Assembly (NCBI RefSeq): GCF_032397745.1
Contig: NZ_CP135921.1
Location: 2,914,001-2,978,000 of the forward strand
Origin: Bradyrhizobium prioriisuperbiae
GTDB lineage: Bacteria > Pseudomonadota > Alphaproteobacteria > Rhizobiales > Xanthobacteraceae
Length of the DNA stretch: 64,000 bases
Reading direction: 5' to 3'
The position numbers and the translations under genes were made by a program. The notes beneath the pieces are model-generated. The model did no database searches and was not told where the DNA came from. It saw only the letters and a list, made by a program, of their open reading frames with translations. Positions 62,697 through 64,000 of this stretch are shown piece by piece (the first letter of the stretch is position 1; each line of letters opens with the position of its first letter).

Positions 62697-62763
62697 GCAT
62701 GAAATCCAGACTTAGCGCACGAATCGTGCGTATTTTTGGGAAACCCACCTCATTATGCATGAA
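62695..62763. promoter_or_regulatory. Operator candidates between Lrp and hppD genes
   Basis: A perfect 15-bp palindrome CGCACGA-A-TCGTGCG lies at 62716-62730. The nonamer ATGCATGAA occurs twice in the same orientation, at 62695-62703 and 62755-62763, exactly 60 bases apart. The first copy includes the lrp start codon. Several regularly spaced sites are typical of Lrp-type binding. The regulator is inferred from position. Confidence 0.5.
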
Positions 62764-62814
62764 CATTGCGCCAAAAATCAGGGATGATGCAGGAAGCAAT
62801 CAGGGAGAATTTCC

Positions 62815-63939
62815 ATGGGTCCGTTTCCGCACGATGCGCCCCCCGCCGTCATTTCAGAGCACAATCCGATGGGCACCGACGGCTTCGAGTTCGTCGAATA
62901 TGCCCATCCGGATCCCGTGCAGCTTCATGCCCTGTTCCGCCTGATGGGTTTCACGCCGGTCGCCCGGCACAAGACCAAGGCGATCACGGTCTATCGCCAG
63001 GGCGATGTCAATTATCTGGTCAACGAGCAGCCGGGCACTCACGGTCACGGTTTTGTTGCGGCGCACGGTCCCTGCGCGCCGTCGATGGCATTTCGGGTGG
63101 TCGATGCGCGTCAAGCCTATGAGCGGGCAATCTCGCTGGGCGCAGAGCCTGCTGATCTGTCGCCTGCGCAGAAGGCGCTCGACGTGCCCGCGATCAAGGG
63201 CATCGGTGGCAGCCTGCTGTATTTCGTCGATCGTTACGGCGCCAAGGGCTCTGCCTACGACCAGGAGTACGACTGGCTGGGCGCGGCGAACCCGCGGCCC
63301 GAAGGCGCCGGGCTGTTCTATCTCGATCATCTCACCCACAACGTGCATCGCGGCCGCATGGATGTGTGGACCGGCTTCTATGAGAAGCTGTTCAACTTCC
63401 GCCAGATCCGCTTCTTCGACATCGAGGGCCGGGCGTCGGGCCTGTTCTCGCGGGCGCTGACCAGCCCCGACGGCAAGATCCGGATTCCGATCAACGAGGA
63501 CGCCGGCGACTCCGGCCAGATCGAGGAGTATCTGAACATCTATCACGGCGAAGGCATCCAGCACATCGCCTGCGGGGTGAAGGATATCTATCGCACCATC
63601 GAGCAATTGCGCGCCGATGGTCTGCCGTTCATGCCGGCGCCGCCCACAACCTATTTCGAACGCATCGACGAGCGGTTGCCCAAGCATGGCGAAGACGTGC
63701 TGCGGCTGCAAAAGAACGGCATCCTGATCGATGGCGAAGGCGTGGTCGATGGCGGCCACACCAAGGTGCTGCTGCAGATCTTCTCGGCGAATGCGATCGG
63801 CCCGATCTTCTTCGAATTCATCCAGCGCAAGGGCGACGATGGTTTCGGCGAAGGCAACTTCAAGGCCTTGTTCGAATCGATCGAGGAAGACCAGATCCGC
63901 CGCGGCGTGTTGTCGGTGGAGGGGAAGAGCGCGGCTTGA
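62815..63939 (+). CDS. hppD: 4-hydroxyphenylpyruvate dioxygenase
   Basis: This 374-residue non-haem iron dioxygenase converts 4-hydroxyphenylpyruvate to homogentisate in tyrosine degradation. Metal ligands are His172 (FYLDHLTHNVHRG), His250 (GIQHIACG) and Glu334 (IFFEFIQRKGDDGFGEGNF). The N-terminal vicinal-oxygen-chelate half (20-160) and C-terminal catalytic half are both present, and the length is normal for bacteria. ATG 62815 follows GGGAGAA by five bases. The rest of the homogentisate pathway is not in this window. Confidence 0.95.
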   Translation: MGPFPHDAPPAVISEHNPMGTDGFEFVEYAHPDPVQLHALFRLMGFTPVARHKTKAITVYRQGDVNYLVNEQPGTHGHGFVAAHGPCAPSMAFRVVDARQAYERAISLGAEPADLSPAQKALDVPAIKGIGGSLLYFVDRYGAKGSAYDQEYDWLGAANPRPEGAGLFYLDHLTHNVHRGRMDVWTGFYEKLFNFRQIRFFDIEGRASGLFSRALTSPDGKIRIPINEDAGDSGQIEEYLNIYHGEGIQHIACGVKDIYRTIEQLRADGLPFMPAPPTTYFERIDERLPKHGEDVLRLQKNGILIDGEGVVDGGHTKVLLQIFSANAIGPIFFEFIQRKGDDGFGEGNFKALFESIEEDQIRRGVLSVEGKSAA

Positions 63940-64000
63940 GGCGTCGCGAGGCCCATAGCCCGCATGAGCAACGCGATATGCGGGACCCCGATTGAGATCG

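Overview
This GC-rich window most likely comes from an alphaproteobacterium of the Bradyrhizobium/Rhodopseudomonas/Afipia group (Nitrobacteraceae). The evidence is the rpmH-rnpA-yidC-yihA-argB order, DUF1036 and DUF3551 proteins, an FcbT-type TRAP transporter, the alphaproteobacterial form of the cobalamin island, and several families of dispersed palindromic repeats. The taxon is inferred from gene content, not from a database search. No phage, integrase, insertion sequence or CRISPR array was seen, so this looks like ordinary chromosome.

Layout. (1) 1-7560: a partial DUF1036 gene, then the housekeeping block argB, a DUF423 protein, yihA, yidC, rnpA and rpmH on the minus strand with a recognisable promoter upstream of rpmH. 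An orphan sensor kinase and a tRNA-Arg(ACG) follow on the plus strand. (2) 7.7-14.2 kb: a Nudix hydrolase, an orphan Bug-type binding protein, RidA, and a three-gene TRAP transporter. (3) 14.2-22.3 kb: an HtrA-like protein that has lost its whole catalytic triad, aspartate ammonia-lyase, a DbpA-type RNA helicase, a GbsR-type regulator that appears leaderless with an operator-like palindrome on its start codon, an esterase, and an intact HtrA-like protease. (4) 22.5-32.7 kb: a compact minus-strand operon of twelve genes. It encodes a glycerol/sugar-type ABC transporter, the dihydroxyacetone kinase subunits DhaL, DhaM and DhaK, a dedicated HPr and enzyme I, and a small HTH protein. PEP phosphate would flow from EI through HPr, DhaM and DhaL to a triose bound on DhaK, with the ABC system supplying substrate. 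(5) 33-42.9 kb: two small secreted proteins (one frameshifted), an enoyl-CoA hydratase and CaiB-type CoA-transferase pair, and a molybdenum hydroxylase (small, large and FAD subunits) flanked by two HxlR regulators.

(6) 42.9-61.4 kb: a vitamin B12 island. It holds cobT; cobS and a phosphatase; a cobalamin riboswitch ahead of DUF1636-cobU-cobW-cobN-cobO-cobQ; cbiB and a BtuF-like binding protein; cobD; BtuD/BtuC-like ABC genes; and a TonB-dependent receptor with its own riboswitch. Between the permease and the receptor lies a scar in which the 5' half of a third riboswitch is joined to the last part of another receptor. (7) 61.4-62.2 kb: a gene-free array of three diverged copies of a roughly 285-bp unit. 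(8) 62.2-63.9 kb: a divergent Lrp/AsnC regulator and 4-hydroxyphenylpyruvate dioxygenase with paired repeats between them.

Dispersed repeats recur through the window and in places supply coding ends. The last residues of RNase P protein and the stop codon of cbiB lie inside such elements. Strong candidates for something not yet described are the 61.4-62.2 kb array, the leaderless GbsR control region, the triad-less HtrA homologue and the small HTH protein of the dihydroxyacetone operon.
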